NCBI RefSeq assembly: GCF_029784155.1
Contig: NC_073692.1
Coordinates: 275,881,413-275,945,412, forward strand
Reading direction: 5' to 3'
Length of the DNA: 64,000 nt
Origin: Uranotaenia lowii
Taxonomy: Eukaryota; Arthropoda; Insecta; Diptera; Culicidae
This document shows, in pieces, positions 36,110 to 47,120 of the stretch; positions within the stretch are counted from its first letter, which is position 1, and each line of letters begins with the position of its first letter. A model generated the notes under the pieces. The model saw nothing but the letters and a program-made list of their open reading frames with translations, made no database searches and was not told where the DNA came from. Position numbers and translations under genes: made by a program.

Positions 36110-37300
36110 CAGAGTCACTTAACCCCATTGGCTTAGATGCCTAAATTTATATCATACCAAATATTTTACAAAAAAATTAAACCGTAACGATAAGTCTTTT
36201 CGTGCAGACTAAACTTCGATGATGGCTTTGCAAAAAAAAAAATTTCAATCTTAATGCTGACAATTGTGAGCATGTATCTACAACAATCTCGATCTGAAGA
36301 CTCTATACGATAAAAAAAACTAAATTTTAAAAGAGAGTTGGACCAAGATAGAAATTTACTGAAATAATATTAAAAAAAGCTTTATGGTTTGAATTTTCAC
36401 AGTTTATATTTGCCATGTTTCGATACATGTTTTCTATGTCTCAACAAGTTAATTAATTTTATCATTAGATTCCGATTTCTAGCAATAACTCGTTGATTCT
36501 TTTGTTTATGAATAAAACTTTAATATTGATCATCGAATCTGCCACAAAATTCAATTGAATTTGGAAATTATAAACAAAAATTTAATTTAATCGTTTATTT
36601 TTGTTCTTCTAAATAGTGGGTACAAATTAAATCTAAAATAGAATTTTGAACATTCAAATCAATTCAAATTGAAATATCCAAATCAGTATGACACAAAACT
36701 TTTCTAAAAATTGAACTTATTGTTGAGTTTTTAAAGGCAAACTTAAAGTGAAGCAGCTTCTTTACTCGCTACCAAATATTTAAAGATTTTTTTTTATTTT
36801 CGATGCTAGGCCGGAACAAATTTCAAATTCTTCTTTTTTCGCACTCTCTTCGATTTTTCGAAAATCCAGAAGGGAAAAATAAATAAAGTTCAAGGTATTT
36901 TAATGGAAAATTTGATAAATTTTATGAAATTTCTAACAGTTAAAGGAACGAAAGTCAAACTGTAGAAAATGAGAATTGATTCACCTTTTGTATTCGAGAG
37001 TTTTTTTTTTTATTTTTCGATATAAATAACTCGGTTATTCGGATTTGTTCGTTTTAGATTGTATGCAAGTTTGTTAGTTAAAAGCTTTTGTCCAATTTGT
37101 TTCAATTTATTGAAAATGAATATTTTAATACATTAATTTTTTTATCATCCCCCCCGTTTTAACCACAAGTGACTAAGGAAGGATCTAAAATTAGTTCCAG
37201 CCTTATTTCAAATGATATTAAGACCTGGCGACACTGCTTTAATGTTGTTATGTGATACATTTATCAATTTTTAATCATTATATTTTTCATGCAAATACTT
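36110..37300. other. AT-rich DNA inside the nested elements, no gene
   Basis: No recognisable coding sequence or terminal repeats up to the probable 5' UTR of the LINE. Confidence 0.45.
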
Positions 37301-37576
37301 CATTTTAATTTGTGGAAAAGTGTTTTCAGTACCATAGATGTGCGTGTTCGACTAAACATTGATATAGTTTGTCTCTATGAACTTTTAAAGTGTGCTAATT
37401 TTGTGCTGTGAATATCACCTGGAGCGGCGATTTTGTTCAAGGCAGACCTCATTTGTTTTCTTTACACGGGTTTCTTTATTTTTGCAACTGAAGCGACACC
37501 TTGCGTAAAAATTCGGAAGCAAAAACCTTGCATTCAATTTTTTTTTCGTTGCCTATTGCATACCTTCCGGGCGATT

Positions 37577-38405
37577 ATGGCGAAAGCATGCTCTAGTTGT
37601 TGCGGCACGATCAACGGGATCGAATTCATGGTCTGCCGTGGTATTTGCGGAAAGGAATTCCATCTAACTTGTGTTAGCGTTAGCAATGCCGCAGCCCGCA
37701 GCTAAAAATCGCTTTCCAAAAACGCGTTTTGGATGTGCGACGACTGCGCTGGGCTTTTCGAAAACGCTCACTTTCGTAGCCTCGCCTTTGCACCGCCTCC
37801 TGAGCAAAAAGGTATAGCTCAACTGACAGAAGCTATTTCTGAACTTCGCTTGGAAATTAAGCAAATCTGTACTAAGCAACCTTCCAGCCAAGTTGGGCCA
37901 TCTCTGGCCCTAGGCAAAGTCGTGTAAAACGCAGACAAATAAAAAAAAAAAAAAGCAACCTTCCACCCCAATACCAACACTGACACCTGCCCGTCCTGAC
38001 TTTCGTCGTGCGCTTAAAAGACTTCGTGCTCCAGATGCACCGATAAGCGAACCATGCAAATTGGGTGCAAAACGATCATCTGCTGACGTTGTTTCGGTTC
38101 CCATATGCAACAACGAAAACGAGAACCTGTTTTGGCTGTACATTTCGCGTATCAAAACTGATGTGAGTGAGGACGATGTCGCCTCGATGGTTAAGGCCAA
38201 CCTTCAAACGGATACCACGCACGTGGTTAAGCTCGTACCCAAAGGCACCGATACTAGCACTATGCGCTTCGTGTCTTTCAAAGTTGGTGTTAATCCAGAC
38301 CTTAAGGATTTAGCTTTGGACCCTGAAACCTGGCCAAATGGACTCAGTTTTCGGGAGTTTGTCAACTACGACCGAAACTATCAGTTTCGCCCACGATTCC
38401 AATGA
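37577..38405 (+). pseudogene. LINE ORF1 with PHD-like finger, disrupted
   Basis: From the ATG at 37577 the protein starts with a zinc-binding pattern: CSSCC, then CRGICGKEFHLTC, and WMCDDCAGLF, the C4HC3 spacing of PHD fingers found in ORF1 of some CR1/jockey-group LINEs. An in-frame TAA at about 37703 breaks it. A short coiled-coil-like stretch (QLTEAISELRLEIKQI) follows. A 79-base A-tailed insertion (37887-37965) then shifts the frame; beyond it the frame at 38061-38405 carries LFWLYISRIKTDVSEDDV and VSFKVGVNPD, an RNA-binding-like domain ending WPNGLSFREF. ORF1 proteins coat the LINE RNA. Confidence 0.8.
37887..37965 (+). mobile_element. Mini retrocopy with A-tail and 13-bp duplication inside ORF1
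   Basis: AAGCAACCTTCCA occurs at 37874-37886 and again at 37953-37965. Between them are about 50 bases ending in AATAAA and a run of A. That is the mark of a severely 5'-truncated retrotransposed RNA tail: poly(A) plus a short target duplication. The 79-base offset changes frame, and skipping it joins KQPS to TPIPTLTPARPD in one frame, supporting insertion rather than divergence. The source RNA is not identifiable from so short a piece. Confidence 0.8.
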
Positions 38406-38421
38406 TCGACATCTGCTGTTT

Positions 38422-39174
38422 GGATCCCCGGGGTGCACCGAATTTAGCTTTTTGGAAGCCCCTGAGCCCTTCGTCACAGTCGCGCAGATTCCAGCCAGCG
38501 TCAGCAGTCGCCCCGGCCCTGTGTTCGAAGAAGGCAAAGGGGCTTTCCAACCGCCGAAGTCAGGCAAGTATCCTTGTTTAATTTTTGATTCGTCCAGTGA
38601 CTGCCCATCATTTTGTAGACCTCATCATCACAATCTTCACCTGAAATGTACCGAAAAAGAGCCGATTAATGCACGTGGAAACCACTCATCAAAGCAACAT
38701 GCTGAACGTATAGCTATTGGATCACCGGGACGCACCGCACTTAGCACAATGGACGCCCCCGAGCCCTTCGTCACAGTCGCGCAGTTTCCCGCCAGCGTCA
38801 ACAGCCGTCCCGGCCCTGTGTTCGAAGAAGGCAACGGGGCTGTCCAGCCTGTGCTGGCAGGCAAGTACACTCCTTTACCCTCTTATTCGACCAGTTATCG
38901 TCCTCCGCCTTGCAGATTTGAGTTTGGCCTGACTGTTAGGCAAACTGAACTAACGCCGATTGAAACTTTTGCTTTTCAATGTAATGAAACGCCGGAACAA
39001 AACATCATCATCTCTACTGGGTTGACTACACCGGGACGCAACGAATTAGGCATTTTGGAGTCCCCTGAACCCATCGACTCAGTCGCGCTGATTCCAGCCA
39101 TCGTCAGCAGTCGTCCCGGCCCTGAGATCGATAGCGGCGACGGGGTTCTCCAGCCTGCATCCGCAGGCAAGTAC
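38422..39174 (+). repeat. Three in-frame protein repeats between ORF1 and the endonuclease
   Basis: Units start at about 38422, 38719 and 39025, offset 297 and 306 bases, both multiples of three. Each encodes about 51 residues around a core like APEPFVTVAQIPASVSSRPG, then GPVFEEGKG or GPEIDSGDG, ending GKYP or GKYT, joined by non-repeated linkers of about 47-50 residues. Conservation is better in protein than in linkers, suggesting translation as an N-terminal extension of ORF2 or an ORF1-ORF2 linker. Confidence 0.75.
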
Positions 39175-41198
39175 ACAGCTCAAAATGGTTCTTCTCTTGG
39201 TGATGAAATTTTACCTTCTAGTGTGCAACTTCCCATTTTGCTTTCTGGGCGTCGCGACGATATGAGCATTTTTTACCAGAACGTCGGAGGCATTAACTCT
39301 TGCGTAAACGAGTATCTGCTGGCCACCTCTTGCTGCTGCTACGATGTTATTGCCCTTACCGAAACATGGCTGAACGACAAGACCTTTACTAGTCAGGCTT
39401 TTAGCTCTGACTATGTTGTGTTTTGCTGCGATCGTAGCCCCTGCAACAGTCGAAAGTCAACTGGAGGCGGGGTTTTACTGGCCGTGAAATCTACACTGCA
39501 AGCCGTGTCTATCGACGACAATTCCTGGAATGATTTGGAAATAGTGTGGGTCCGCATCGATATCGGTAACCGGAAGCTATTTGTGTGTGTGGTATATTTT
39601 CCTCCAGATCGCACTCGAGATGTGAGTATTGCCGATTCTTTCTCCAGGTGCCTGATCAAAGTTACATATGTCGCTTGCCTCACCTGAAGACGACATGTTA
39701 ATCATCGGTGATTTCAATTTGCCGAATATCAAATGGTCTCCCGCCCAAGGCGTATTTTTATATCCTGACCCAGCTCGTTCCTCGTTCTCGGCACCTTCCG
39801 AAATCATTCTTGATTCTTTGAGCACAGCTACTCTCCGGCAGATCAACAGCGTTGAAAATGAGAACGGTCGTATGCTCGATTTATGTTTTGTGAATGAAGG
39901 AATTAGTGCGACGATTGAACTAGCTCCTGCGCCGTTGGTCAAATTAGTTCGTCATCATCCTGCGTTACTTATCTCGATTGAGGTTTCCGGCTCGGTTTTT
40001 TCTTCCGAGAAACCAGCTGCATTCTTTCTCGATTATAATAACGCTGATTTTCAAGCTATTTCTGTTGTGTTAGATTCCATGGACTGGGAATCTGAGCTCG
40101 TACTTTCGGACCCCAACGCCGTAGCAGAAACGTTTTCTCACATCATCAATTACATTATTGATCGTCACGTTCCGAAACGTTTGATAACTGGAAACTTTAG
40201 AGCTCCATGGATAACCAAAGAATTACGCCAGATGAAAACTTTGAAATGCAAAGCCTTTCGCAATTATAATAGGAACAAATCACAAAGAACTAAAGACCAC
40301 TACCGAATACTTAATTCAGCGTATAAAAAAGCTAGCTCTCGATGCTACAAGAACTATTTGACACGACTGCAACGAAACTTCAAGAAAAATCCTAAATCAT
40401 TTTGGAAACATGTCAAGGATCAACGAAGAGAAACGGGATTACCAACTCGCATGTTCTTGGACGACGAGATGGGAAATTCGGATGCGGACATATGTAATTT
40501 GCTTGCAAAAAAATTTTCTAGTGTTTTCACTTCTGGACCTATTTCTTCCGATCAAATAACTAACGCTGCACGGAACGTCCCTTCCCTGAACTCATCTCTA
40601 AACAACATTGTAATAGAAGAGGAAACCATTTTGAAGGCGACTGCTAAGATGAAAAACTCTCTTTCATCTGGCCCGGACGGAATACCCGCCAATTTTTTGA
40701 AACGCTTCATGATTCATTTATTGTTTCCAATCAAAAGAATATTTCAAGCATCGCTGGACAGAGCTGTTTTCCCTTCGCTGTGGAAGGATGCTTATATGTT
40801 CCCCGTTCACAAAAAAGGGGACAAAAGGGACGTAAACAACTACAGAGGAATTTCCGCTTTATGTGCCATTGCAAAATTGTTCGAACTGGTAATCCTGGAT
40901 CCTATTTTTTACTTTTCCAAGCAATATTTTTCCAATGATCAACATGGTTTTATGCCCAAGCGCTCAACGAGTACGAACTTATTAACATTTACATCTTTTG
41001 TGCAAGACAGCTTTACAGCGGGTATCCAAACCGATGCAATCTATACAGACCTGTCCGCTGCCTTTGACAAGGTTAATCATGAAATTGCTATTGCAAAACT
41101 CGGACGTCTAGGTATCTGTGGTTCCTTATTAGATTGGTTCCGTAGTTACCTTACTGGAAGAAAGCTAACCGTTAAATCTGCAGATTCGTTATCCAGAC

Positions 41199-41715
41199 CA
41201 GGGTTGGCAAAATTCAACGGTCAACGGTAAAATGGTCCTTCAAACTCATTTGACTGTTCCTTAACGACCAGTCAATTCGTTTGCCAGTCATTCATTCCCC
41301 AGTCATTTGAAGCTAAAATAATGACCTAGTCAAGCAATCGCATTTCAACGACCGATGACGAAAAAGAAACGCATTTATTATTATTGTTACTCCTGCCAGC
41401 AAGCCGAAGACGACCGAAGACGGAAAAGAAACGCATTTATTATTATTGTTGCTCCTGCCAGCAAGCCCGTTTTCAGTTTTTTATTGCTATTGTTGCTCTC
41501 TGCCAGCAAGTCGTTCAATTAGTTGTACCTGCCGGCAGCAGCCGATCGAGGATGTGTAGGAGCTTCGCCAGTCGCATGACGGAGAAATGTTGATTGTTGT
41601 CGTGCTTTATCCGTCATGCGAGTAGTGAGGCTCCGTCAATTGAGTGAGGTGCCGGTCGTTTGATGAAAAAAAAACTAGTCGGGTCAAGCGTGACGGGCGA
41701 AATTTACCAACCCTG
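41199..41715. mobile_element. hAT-type MITE inside the LINE RT
   Basis: It starts CAGGGTTGGCAAAATTC and ends AATTTACCAACCCTG. The 8-bp duplication ATCCAGAC lies at 41191-41198 and 41716-41723. Removing one duplication and the element rejoins the RT frame from DSLSR into SGVPQGS. Inside, a segment with ACGCATTTATTATTATTGTT and CTCCTGCCAGCAAG is tandemly duplicated about 60 bases apart. 517 bp, no coding capacity. Confidence 0.9.
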
Positions 41716-42780
41716 ATCCAGACAGTTCCCTGCCACATCCGGAGTTCCGCAAGGGAGCCACCTAGGACCGATAATTTTTCTCATTTATTTCAATGACGCT
41801 CTCCTATTGCTTGATGGACCAAAACTCGCCTACGCCGATGATTTGAAATTGTTTAACGCAATCAAAGGTCCTGAAGACACTGTTTCGCTGCAAAGACAAT
41901 TTAACCTTTTTGCTACCTGGTGCAACAACAACTGCCTGGCGTTGAACCGCAGTAAATGTTCTATCATAACATTTTCGCGCAAACGGCATCCCATCCTCGC
42001 CGATTATTTCCTTTCGGACCATTTAATCGCTCCTGTGGACCACATAAAACATTTAGGTGTGGTTCTTGACCAGAAACTTGACTTCAAGACGCATACTAAC
42101 TACATAGTTGATAAAGCTGCCCGATGTTTGGGCTTTATATTCCGCGTGACGAAGGATTTTAGAGACGTGTACTGCCTGAAAAGCCTCTACTGCAGCTTAG
42201 TTCGCTCCGTTCTGGAGTACGCGTCGGCTGTTTGGAGCCCCTTCTATCAGAATGGCGCTGATCGGATCGAAGCTTTGCAACGACGGTTTATGCGATATGC
42301 TCTACGCCATTTGAACTGGTCTGACCCGTTCCACCTTGCAAGCTACGAGAACCGCTGCAACCTCATTAGCCTAGACACGCTACAAGCCCGTCGAGCAGCT
42401 ACACGGGCCTTACTTATCTCCGATATCCTGGCCTCGAGAATTGACTGTCCTTCACTTTTGGAATCAGTTAATCTAAGTGTTCGACCCCAAGGACTACGAA
42501 ACCGGAATCTACTGCTCTACACTCCTCTTCGTCAGAACAACTACGGCGCTAATAGTGCACTGATCGGTGTTATCAGGACGTTCAACCGATTTTCTGAACA
42601 CTTTGAATTCGATGCATCGAGGGATTTATTCAGAAGAAAAATTTTAATAACGTTTAGAACAGTGTAGTTTGTGTAGTGTTTTTATATTTAATTTTAATAG
42701 ACTTGTTGTATATACCTTTAATCATTGGGATCAACATGTGATCCGTTGATTTGTTACCAAATAAATAAATTAATAAATAA

Positions 42781-43734
42781 ACTGCAACCAAACTCCTGAA
42801 TTTATAAACGCCTTAGTGTAGGTACCTAACACTTTAAATTTGTTTTCCTTACAGAAAACTTTCGTGCATTGTCTACACAAAGGCGTTTTAAATTTGGATT
42901 GTGATCAAATTACAAAATGTGTTAGGTTTTCAACAACAAAAATGGAAATATTTAAAGTTCTAAAAATTTACTTGATGCTTCATACCATCATCGAATTAAT
43001 TCTAGATTAATCGAAGTGATAAAGCATTAGCATTGCTGCAACATAATGCAATGTCTGACAATTCTCGGCGGGCTAAAGTTCGTTGTTTAGTTCTAAAAAT
43101 TACATCTACGAGTTATTTCGAACATTACAATCATTGTCAATCAACATATGTATCGAACGAGATGCTTTTGCTCGAACGCTCGATTCCAAAATTAAATAAA
43201 AATCGATTCTTACTACAATTTTAAATTGTGATTTAAGTAACCGAGGCATCATTGATCTATAAACATGAAGAAAATTTGTATGTAGTTATGGATTGCTTAT
43301 TTATGCCATGTTTTGCTATCAATTTTTAAAAATATGTAGAAATAAATGAAAAATTACTTTTCCAGATTACGCTAAAATTTTGATTTCAGTTCTAAATTTT
43401 TTTAATAAGGGATGCCCCAATGATGCCTTGTTTTGCTATTGGCTTAGTTGTACATCAAATAATGCAATAACTTTGATTTCGGATTAGTATTTCAGACACC
43501 TCAATAACGCCAAGTTTTGTTATGAATTTAAATTCTAACCAAGTTTTGCTTACTGTTCGCTGTTGATACCATAATCTGGTCTCAGCTTGCTGTCAAGTAG
43601 AAATATTTGAGACCTTAATTATGCCTAATTTGCTCTCTTTCAAAATTGAACAGCAAAATATGCTCACAACGTGCTGTTGACACCATATCATGGTCTCAGT
43701 TTGCTTTCAATTTGGGCATCACAGTCTGCTCGGG
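42781..43734. other. Right flank of the nested element, no gene
   Basis: AT-rich. From about 43320 it is rich in TTTTGCTAT and GTCTCA words that recur toward the AGTCTGCTCGGG end. Frames are short and unconvincing. Confidence 0.45.
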
Positions 43735-44223
43735 GATTCCTTAGCTGTATCTCGAAACTGGAATGTCTTACAAAGATCAAATATTCTAGAAAAATGTGCC
43801 AAAATAAGCAAAATCACAATGCTTGAAGTTTAAAATTTTTTAACAAAATAATTGTTTGAGTAATTGAACTTTGTTTGAAAAATTTCACAAAATGTAACTT
43901 GAAGATCTTTTTTCATCACTTTAAAATGTTGCTTACATGGGAAAATTATGGAAAAAATATTTGTTCCAATGTATCAATCGTTCGAGGGTTAAATGGACTT
44001 CATAATGCCATATTTTCAAAGCAATGGAAAACTCTCAATTTTTTCAGAAAAAGTTTTCTAAAATGTTGTTTATGGGTACAATTGATCCCCTAAAGTTAGG
44101 TACAATTGATCCCCCTTCCAAACGGCATATTCTTCTTCTGAATTGATCGTTATGATTGCTGATTACGAAATTACTAATATTTATCCAAAAACTAATATTT
44201 ATCAAACAATTGTCTGAAGATAA

Positions 44224-45039
44224 GGCGGCATCCATAAATTACGTAACGCAAAAATTGCACTTTTTTGACCCCCTCCCCCCCGTATGTCACAAATTGTAAC
44301 GCTTCGACGTACCCCCCTATGAAAATTACGTAATGCTGATAACTACCCCCCCCCCCCCTCAATCTTCTCATGGTTTTAAATTCTGATTTTCGAATATTTC
44401 AACATTATTTTTTAACGTTCTTCAAAACGGAATTAATATCGATCTATCCAAATCGCTTCTTAGTGCTCATTGACAATAACTCTCTCATAAAATAAATTGA
44501 TTTTCTTGTTATGAGTTGCTCTTTGCTTGTAAACTGATGATCTACCTTGTTTACTTTAATTTGTTCAAGAAGCCTAACTTATTATGCGAAATATATTCCA
44601 CTAAGTAATACTCGTCGCAAGAATCAAAATTGCATTTTTTTAATAAATTGAGAAAAAAAAATAGTAAAATTGACGTCTTAAGATTGAATTGAGTTTTAAA
44701 GGGGTAAATGTACCTAAATGTAGAGGTTTTTTTCAACGGTTATTTCACGGATATTTAATACATCTTTCAAGAAGTCTATTTCAGAATCTTTAAAGAGGAA
44801 AGATTACAAACCAGTTTTAATCATGTTTAAGCCTACAAATTTTAAACTGATTTTGGTTTGCATATCATTCTGCCAAAATTGCATGACATAAAAAAGCTGC
44901 GATTGAACTGAAATTTTTAAGGAAAAAAATCGTTACGTAACGATGAGCATACCTCCCCCCCTCCCCTATGTCACAATTCGTAACGTTCGAGCTAACCCCC
45001 TCCCCCCCTAGGAGCGTTACGTAATTTATGGATGCCCCC
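44224..45039. mobile_element. PIF/Harbinger-type MITE with TAA duplication
   Basis: The ends are GGCGGCATCCATAAATTACG and the inverse of GGGGGCATCCATAAATTACG, flanked by TAA at 44221-44223 and 45040-45042. A 3-bp TAA/TTA duplication is the signature of PIF/Harbinger. C-rich and G-rich tracts with ACGTAACG follow each end. 816 bp, no transposase. Weaker relatives lie at 1025-1145 and 33046-33165. It inserted into the TA-flanked element 35608-45494. Confidence 0.88.
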
Positions 45040-45496
45040 TAAGAGCAAAAATAATTAATTTTCTCTTAATTATAAAAAAAATAGCGCCTTTAAGTATGCA
45101 ATGTTATTAGCGTTGAGACAAAGTTATAGAATTTTCTTCTTATGTCTGCTATAAATTGTGAAATGAGAAGAAACATGACCAAAATAGTCAATTAACATTC
45201 TATCTTGGGGTTTTGTTTGATTTTTATACTAGGATTTGGGCTTCCTGATTAAAATATCAAGTCTCCTTCAATAGGGGATCAAGTCTCCCCTAACTTCAGA
45301 AAAATCGCATTTTTTTTTACTCCCACGAAAATGCTTCTAGTTCATCAACGGGTTCAAGTATCGTTCTAATTTTTGGAGCATAGAAACTTGAAGTTACACG
45401 TTGTCAGAAAATGTCAAAGACAGCGAGTTGCTAAATTTTTCCAAAAAGAAATGGTGAAAATAAGAAAAGGGGATCAAGTATCCCCACTCTCCCCTA

Positions 45497-46330
45497 TAGT
45501 TAGTGAATCATTTATCTGAAAGAAGGTAGTTGCGAAATAATGGGCATTTTGCGTATTTTATCAACACACATCTTTAAAAAATGTTGCCCTTTCAACACGA
45601 AAGTGGCATAGATGCATGATTTTGTAACCTTTAATTTTCATGGCTATCTTTAAAGTTTTTTCTTTATTTATATAGTTTTATTTTTGGTTAAATAGTTGTG
45701 TAAGAGAGTAAATTAGAATGAAATATTAAAGTAAATATTCATGATCTTCTTCTTCTGATTGTTCTAAATCAAGCTTTTTTTTGCATCGGCAACAAAAGAA
45801 AAAATGTGGTCTTGGTTTAGATTTTCTTAGGCTTGTTATAAGAAAGTCCGAAGATTCGAGCATCTGATGCATAGGGTCGATGTTTGTTGCTTACCTTGAA
45901 AATTTTCGAGTGTGATGTTCTCTAAAATTTCAAATATCCTTATTCCTAGACTCTAGAGCGTCTTCGGATAATTGCCCAAAGGGTATTAAAAAGTGTATCA
46001 CGATTTGAGCCCCATGAAATAAAATTTTGTGAACTGCTGCGTGTATATATGTAATACCACGGATACAAATTGACTAGTTTCATGGTCGTTTCCTTAGAAA
46101 ACTTATCGAATTTTTCCACATTTATTTTCTGACCAGAAGCCAAAACTAGCAGAATAGCACCGCATCGTTGGATGACTTCCAAATCTATACCTTAAATATT
46201 AAAAGTATGTACAGAAAAAACAAATCGTACTCTATAAGTACCATTGATTTCTGCAGATTTTTCAGATTCTTGAAAAAAATGCCTTGCTGTATTGCCATCA
46301 GGTCTTTCAGATAAATGATTTACTAACTAT
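45497..46330. other. Interior of the Transib-like element, no gene
   Basis: An open frame on minus at 45946-46182 matches nothing known to me and has no RAG1-like motif. The rest is AT-rich. Confidence 0.4.
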
Positions 46331-47120
46331 AATGGAACTAACGCTTCTACACAGAGCCAACTCTTCAATCTTAACCAATTAAGAACTGTCGTCTTCACTT
46401 GTCAACGGTAGAAATAGAAAAAGAAGAAGATTTCATCCTTCTTTTTGCTAAAAAGCAAGAGTTTGCCAGGCTGGCTTAACAAAAACTTCAAAACTACCAT
46501 CTTTCAGATAAATGATTTTAGTAGTAAAACCTGATACATACAAATGAAATTATATGTTCTTTAAAGCTCAAGAATGTGCCTTTCAAATGCATATAATTAT
46601 GTTTTCATAAGTTTGCAACTTTTAGAGATATGGATCAATGAAAATATGCAATTTTAAAACGTAATTACACAAAAAGTACCATTTAACGTCAAGATAGAAA
46701 CTTGACACCTTCAATGAAATTGTGCACTTTTACAATTGTTACAACTCTCTCACATAAAGTAAGACTCGAAAGTCGCTTTGAAAAAAGTTTAACGAAAATT
46801 TCGTTTTTTGAGGTTAGTTTTTAGAAAAATGTTTATAAATCTGTTGTTTTGAGAGATAGAGCTTCAAAGTCTTTTACAAAGTTTTTTAAAATTGTATTGT
46901 CTACAAGTTTTTTGAACACATCATTTTGATTGGATGACAAATTCAAAAAATAAAAAAAATATCTCACTTTTAGGTGAATTGATCAGAAAAATAATAATGG
47001 AAAAATATGCGCAAATAAAAATAATGAAACATTGTAGAACATGTTATTAAGCTATTTTGACATCTCAGGCATCAAAAAGCCCATGATCACGTTTTTCGAG
47101 TTTTAAACCACTGTGCAGGG

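Larger units (their letters stand above)
38410..42667 (+). pseudogene. LINE ORF2: endonuclease and reverse transcriptase, disrupted
   Basis: After the repeats, the endonuclease starts MSIFYQNVGGIN (39262), with ALTETWLND (catalytic Glu). A frame change near 39640-39675 leads to MLIIGDFNLPNIKW and a late HHPALL motif. A linker with NPKSFWKHVKDQRRETG precedes the RT: VNNYRGISALCAIAKLFE, DQHGFMPKRSTSTNLL, YTDLSAAFDKVNHEIA. Then the MITE at 41199-41715, then SGVPQGSHLGPIIFLIYFND and the box YADD (LAYADDLKLF). The C-terminal domain (LVRSVLEYASAVWSPF, RRFMRYALRHLNW) runs to the stop at 42667. ORF2 nicks target DNA and copies the element RNA in place. Jockey or CR1 clade; I cannot decide by eye. Confidence 0.88.
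37400..42780 (+). mobile_element. Nearly complete jockey/CR1-like LINE
   Basis: In order: a probable 5' UTR, ORF1 with a PHD-like zinc finger and an RRM-like C-terminal domain, a linker with three repeats, endonuclease, reverse transcriptase and C-terminal domain, then a short 3' UTR ending in an AATAAAT-rich tail near 42780. The 5' boundary is approximate. The copy is disabled by a stop and an inserted retrocopy in ORF1, a frame change in the endonuclease and a MITE in the RT. If those were absent both ORFs would be open, so it is relatively young. Confidence 0.85.
35646..43734. mobile_element. Terminal-repeat element with CCCGAGCAGACT ends, superfamily unknown
   Basis: The left end CCCGAGCAGACT and right end AGTCTGCTCGGG are perfect 12-bp inverses, each next to GA (35644-35645, 43735-43736). 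The surrounding element reads ACTTGA before and GATTCC after, matching ACTTGATTCC in its intact relative, so a 2-bp GA duplication is likely. The interior near both ends is rich in GCAAAATT and TTTTGCT words. A second inverted end (GCATAAGTATGCTGGG) near 36108 means 35646-36108 may be a separate 463-bp MITE; the sequence does not settle this. Confidence 0.5.
35608..45494. mobile_element. TA-flanked element (family 2, copy B), interrupted
   Basis: Left end GGGGAGAATGAGGATACTTG, right end the inverse of GGGGAGAGTGGGGATACTTG, flanked by TA (35606-35607 and 45495-45496). The opposite arm of the Transib-like element keeps the uninterrupted site (inverse of TTCCATTATAGTTAGT near 46340), so the insertion point is directly visible. 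Its body at 43735-44223 and 45043-45494 matches the inverse of the copy at 9586-10526. Later insertions are 35646-43734 and 44224-45039. Confidence 0.8.
34823..47115. mobile_element. Transib-like foldback element with 5-bp duplication, hosting nested insertions
   Basis: The ends are CACAGTGGTTTAAAACTCGA and its exact inverse. A 5-bp duplication CAGGG flanks it at 34818-34822 and 47116-47120. The arms (about 34823-35605 and 46330-47115) match as long inverted repeats. Transib elements make 5-bp duplications and begin CACWRTG, like the heptamer of vertebrate recombination signals, and both traits are met here. No RAG1-like transposase is present. The middle, 35606-45496, is filled by a later TA-flanked insertion. 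Without insertions it would be about 2.4 kb. Confidence 0.8.

Noticed and set aside
38310..39183. Minus-strand ORFs opposite the LINE repeats (38310-38567, 38637-38870, 38976-39176)
   Set aside because: They mirror the three plus-strand repeats; motifs and context fit only the plus strand.
45946..46182. Transposase remnant of the Transib-like element
   Set aside because: The short minus-strand frame has none of the RAG1-like catalytic or zinc-binding patterns.
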